This document shows, piece after piece, positions 48,845 to 51,700 of a stretch of DNA of 51,700 nucleotides. Both the position numbers and the translations under genes were made by a program. The notes beneath the pieces were generated by a model. That model was not told the DNA's origin and made no database searches. It saw nothing but the letters and a program-made list of their open reading frames with translations. Source of the DNA: JANOAR01 sp031411235 (lineage in GTDB: Bacteria > Verrucomicrobiota > Verrucomicrobiia > Verrucomicrobiales > Verrucomicrobiaceae); contig JANOAR010000298.1 of NCBI GenBank assembly GCA_031411235.1, positions 1-51,700 on the forward strand, written 5' to 3'. Position 1 is the first letter of the stretch. Every line of letters begins with the position of its first letter.

Positions 48845-50980
48845 TCACGGTGCCTGGGTCGTCTGGAATCGCGGATCGCTCCACGCAAATGGCGGACGTT
48901 TGCCGAGCAGCAGCTCGTAGATGTTGTGGTTCGTTTTCATCATCTCAGCGAGCATGTCTTTCCATGGCCGATCGGCTACGCTGATGAGGCCGGTGTTATA
49001 ACTCTCGCCATTGTATTTGCTGAACCACCGCCCTGTCGTCGCCTGATCGACCAACGTGAACCACTCGATGCCAATGACGAAGCCGAGCGCGGCGCTTTGC
49101 TCGACATAGTGGCGATACGCTAGGCCACGCTCTTGCTGACTGCTTACCTCGCGGCCACCGATGAGTCCGCTGTCCTTCGACGATGCCCAGAAGAACTCAC
49201 TGAGCATCATGGGCTTGCCGCCACACCAGGTGTGGATGCGACGCAGCGACTCGGTATCCACCCCAAACGTGTAGTAGTTGTAGGACACGACATCGACGTG
49301 TTGGCCCATGATGCGGCAGAGCTGCTCGTCATTGATCGTGATGGGCTGCAAGCGCGAGCCGATGAGCAGGTGATGCGGATCATGCTGGCGATAAAGCTTT
49401 TCGATTTGTGCGAAATAGGTTTCGAGAAACACGCCGACAAAAGCGCGCACATCGGCCTTGGCCGCATCGGTGGTCACGGCGAGTCCAGCATCGAGCAGTT
49501 CATCGAAGCTCTTCGCGCTTGCTTGCCACGTCGTATTGAATGCTGCGATGTCGGTGTATTGAGCTTTGAGGCTCTCGACGAAACGGCGCTTGCACGCGTG
49601 CTTGCTGTTCAACGAAGGGATCACGCGCGGCAGTTCGTCATAGCGTGGTTCATTGACGATGAACCAGCCGATGAGCAGCGGGTCGTTGGCCTTGCTGGGC
49701 AGTTCACGAGCGAGGTTTTCCGCGATTTTTTTCTCGGTTGGCACATCGAACGGATCCCACACTTCATGGGCACCGGGGATGCGCGGCACGCCCACCCATT
49801 CATTGATCGGCAGACTCGCCACATAAGGGAAGCTGGCCTTCACATGCGCCGTCGGTGGCGTGGGGCTGAAGGCACCGATGGAGTTGAAGCCCCACTTGCG
49901 CACGCGCTCGATCATGCGCGTGGCATAGGCGTCGAGCGAGTAGGGCTTGTCAAATTTGCGGATGGTGTTCGCTAGGTGAAACGAGAAATGAACCGCGTCA
50001 TCGCCGGGCCGGAACGCCGTCGCGAATTCACCCTCAGCCTTGGGCAGCCATTCGTAAATGCTCTCGCGTCCTTTCACATACGTGTAGTCGTCATTCGGCG
50101 CGAAGCCGCAGACGCCGAGGTGGAAAAAGGCATTGCCATCGGGATCCACGAGCCATGATTTCCCCTGCTGCTGCTCGACATGGAAGTAGCCCGTCTTCTT
50201 CAAGCCCAGCGTCGCTCCGCTGCCGGGCAATCCGCCGAAGCGATCCAAGGACGGCGTTTGGATGGCCTCCAAGTAAGTGCGCTCTGAGGCGACATCGGCC
50301 TTCAATTCTTCGAGACTGCGGAGCTTGTTTGGGAAGCTCGCCTGAAGGCTCTGCCCAAAGGTATCCACCAGCTTCGCGCTCGCTGTGAGATCCGATGTGA
50401 TGCGCAGTTTTGCCGTCGTTTTATCGGCGGTGTAGGGCACCATGAACTGCCAATTAAAGATCGCCCAGCCCCACTCGCGATTGTCTGTGAGCTGCTGGAA
50501 AGCGTAGTCCGGCGTGGTCACGCTGAGGCTCTGGCCCTGCGCGTTTTTGAGCATGAAGGACGTGGCATTGAGGCTGGCGAACTGGGGCACTTTCGGCTTC
50601 TCCTGAGGGAAGGTGCCGGATTGATCGCCGACGGCCCACGCGCCTCCCTTGGCGAATCCGATGTCGATGAGGGCACTCATCTTCCATGACTTCACCTCCG
50701 GTGGTACGCCCTTGAACGTAGCGGTGATGTCGCCGCCGCTAACCGCAACAAAGCACTCTGCTCCGCCTTCATAACGCACGGTTGCGCTGGTGCCTTCAGC
50801 TTTGACCTCGATCACCTTGTGGATGGCGGCGTGCGCTTGATCACTGAACTCGGGGTACGTCAGCGTGAGCGTCCCCAAGCTGCCCGCCGTGATCTCAATG
50901 CCTGCGCGTGTGGGCTTGAGTTCAGCCGCTGAGAGAGCAATGGCGGACGAGAGAAGGACGAGGAGCGAGAGTCGATTCAT
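48845..50980 (-). CDS. Exported clan GH-A glycoside hydrolase (beta-galactosidase/agarase-like)
   Basis: 711 residues from ATG 50980, which starts with a signal peptide (RLSLLVLLSSAIALSAAE); upstream ATGs (50995, 51052) are less suited. An N-terminal beta-sandwich (about 20-235) precedes a TIM-barrel: SWLVDPDGNAFFHLGVCGFA, RVRKWGFNSIGAF, LIGWFIVNEPRYDELPR with the acid/base Glu in NEP, and GKPMMLSEFFWASS with the nucleophile Glu in SEF. These features fit clan GH-A enzymes such as GH42/GH50/GH86-like galactosidases and agarases. It probably acts on a galactose-containing or marine-type polysaccharide; substrate inferred. No transporter or regulator is adjacent. Confidence 0.83.
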   Translation of the reverse strand: MNRLSLLVLLSSAIALSAAELKPTRAGIEITAGSLGTLTLTYPEFSDQAHAAIHKVIEVKAEGTSATVRYEGGAECFVAVSGGDITATFKGVPPEVKSWKMSALIDIGFAKGGAWAVGDQSGTFPQEKPKVPQFASLNATSFMLKNAQGQSLSVTTPDYAFQQLTDNREWGWAIFNWQFMVPYTADKTTAKLRITSDLTASAKLVDTFGQSLQASFPNKLRSLEELKADVASERTYLEAIQTPSLDRFGGLPGSGATLGLKKTGYFHVEQQQGKSWLVDPDGNAFFHLGVCGFAPNDDYTYVKGRESIYEWLPKAEGEFATAFRPGDDAVHFSFHLANTIRKFDKPYSLDAYATRMIERVRKWGFNSIGAFSPTPPTAHVKASFPYVASLPINEWVGVPRIPGAHEVWDPFDVPTEKKIAENLARELPSKANDPLLIGWFIVNEPRYDELPRVIPSLNSKHACKRRFVESLKAQYTDIAAFNTTWQASAKSFDELLDAGLAVTTDAAKADVRAFVGVFLETYFAQIEKLYRQHDPHHLLIGSRLQPITINDEQLCRIMGQHVDVVSYNYYTFGVDTESLRRIHTWCGGKPMMLSEFFWASSKDSGLIGGREVSSQQERGLAYRHYVEQSAALGFVIGIEWFTLVDQATTGRWFSKYNGESYNTGLISVADRPWKDMLAEMMKTNHNIYELLLGKRPPFAWSDPRFQTTQAP

Positions 50981-51102
50981 AGAGCGAGGGGCCATGGTTC
51001 GCGTGCGGGGAAAGGGACGCAAGTGGATGAAGCGTCTCTGTTCTCGGCGCACGCTGGGACGTTTTTGTTCGGCGACTTTTTGCGAGACGCACGCTAACGA
51101 TC

Positions 51103-51700
51103 ATGATGAACACCATTGCCCCCACCTCGCGCGATGAAGCCCTCGCTCGCCTCACCGAGGAGCCGCTGGATGTCTTGGTGCTGGGCGGCGGCATCGTCGG
51201 CAGTGGCGTCGTGCGTGATGCAGCGATGCGTGGGTTGCGCGTGGGCCTCGTCGAGCAGCATGATTTTGCTGGTGGCACGAGCAGCCGTTCGAGCCGCCTG
51301 CTGCACGGTGGCCTGCGTTACCTCGAACAAGGGCGGCTGTTGTTGGTTCATGAGGCGAGTGTGGAGAAAAAAATCCTGGGCCACATCGCGCCGCATTTGG
51401 CGGATCCGCTCGCGTTTATCTTTCCTGCCTATCGAGGCATCGGTAGGCCCAAATGGCAGCTTGGCATCGGTGTGAAAATTTATGATCTGCTGTGCGCTGG
51501 GAAGAACTTCGGCCCGTCCAGCACACTCTCCCGCGACGAGACGCTGGGCCTTGTGCCCTCGCTGGATGGCGACCGCCTCACGGGTGCAGTGCGTTACTTT
51601 GATGCGCTCACCAACGATGCGCGACTCGTCCTCGATACGCTGCGCTCCGCCGCCCGCCACGGTGCCGCTGTCTGCAACTACGTGCAGTTTCACGATGCCC
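51103..51700 (+). CDS. glpD: Glycerol-3-phosphate dehydrogenase, 5' part
   Basis: The first 199 codons of an FAD-dependent glycerol-3-phosphate dehydrogenase; it continues beyond the window. The FAD-binding site reads VLVLGGGIVGSGVVRDAAMR, followed by the GlpD signature FAGGTSSRSSRLLHGGLRYL and VRYFDALTNDARLVLD. GlpD oxidises glycerol-3-phosphate to dihydroxyacetone phosphate and gives electrons to quinone at the inner membrane. ATG 51103 is directly followed by a second ATG; either may be used. It diverges from the hydrolase gene with 122 bp between the starts. Confidence 0.88.
   Translation, partial: MMNTIAPTSRDEALARLTEEPLDVLVLGGGIVGSGVVRDAAMRGLRVGLVEQHDFAGGTSSRSSRLLHGGLRYLEQGRLLLVHEASVEKKILGHIAPHLADPLAFIFPAYRGIGRPKWQLGIGVKIYDLLCAGKNFGPSSTLSRDETLGLVPSLDGDRLTGAVRYFDALTNDARLVLDTLRSAARHGAAVCNYVQFHDA

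Noticed and set aside
1..51700. tRNA, rRNA, CRISPR array, insertion sequence or prophage
   Set aside because: Looked for on both strands; no cloverleaf, regular spacer-repeat pattern, transposase or phage structural gene was seen.

Overview
The window looks like a chromosomal segment of a free-living bacterium of the phylum Verrucomicrobiota, probably near Prosthecobacter/Verrucomicrobium; this is an inference from gene content, as no rRNA is present. Pointers are a TIGR02597-type protein beside a PEP-CTERM protein, planctomycete-style cytochrome proteins (one with WD40 repeats, one with DUF1549/DUF1553), a SUMF1-domain signalling fusion, high GC, and almost no recognisable Shine-Dalgarno sequences. 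I see about 40 protein genes, no tRNA, rRNA, CRISPR or insertion sequence. The last gene (glpD) runs off the right edge.

Layout. 1-104 is a perfect 31-bp inverted repeat. 237-2150 is a NagB-LmbE fusion whose second domain has lost its metal ligands. 2168-8053 (minus) holds a class A penicillin-binding protein with a degenerate transpeptidase site, a receiver/pseudokinase/SUMF1 fusion and a TPR-like membrane protein, probably read from a strong promoter at 8076-8104. 8141-10122 is pabB and a MnmM-like methyltransferase. 10149-11907 (minus) is the PEP-CTERM/TIGR02597 pair. 12195-13226 is a short MetE. 13258-18733 (minus) is a type II secretion/type IV pilus-like assembly cluster (GspL/PilMN-, GspM/PilO-, GspC/PilP-like, secretin) in which an 11-base G run puts the secretin out of frame with its signal peptide. 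19062-19979 is a RodZ-like gene and a small membrane protein. 20000-25392 (minus) is a signalling operon: a hybrid histidine kinase ending in HPt, then one protein joining a receiver, an adenylate cyclase and a Ser/Thr kinase.

25575-32199 is housekeeping and stress genes: pyrE, a flotillin with four extra beta modules, a DUF1223 Tat protein, a DUF2314 lipoprotein, a nitrilase, a YraN-like small protein, an FMN reductase and an entericidin. 32346-35618 is an asparagine synthetase and a COG4091-type oxidoreductase. 35702-39494 is a cytochrome-WD40 protein, an ABM monooxygenase, an internalin-like LRR protein and an orphan zinc/manganese ABC permease. 39509-40498 (minus) is a compact toxin-antitoxin-like module (small protein, ART-fold candidate, DUF4926). 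40877-51700 has a GT-C glycosyltransferase, a large PSD1/DUF1549/DUF1553 protein, an anchored hypothetical, a dual-FMN NosR-like protein, a GH-A glycoside hydrolase and the start of glpD.

Themes. (i) Integrated signalling: one phosphorelay appears wired to both cAMP synthesis and Ser/Thr phosphorylation. (ii) Several domains keep their fold but lose catalytic residues (PIG-L, transpeptidase, receiver, kinase). (iii) Gene ends, mainly convergent ones, carry perfect hairpins without a following U tract. All functional calls rest on sequence reading alone; no search was run.
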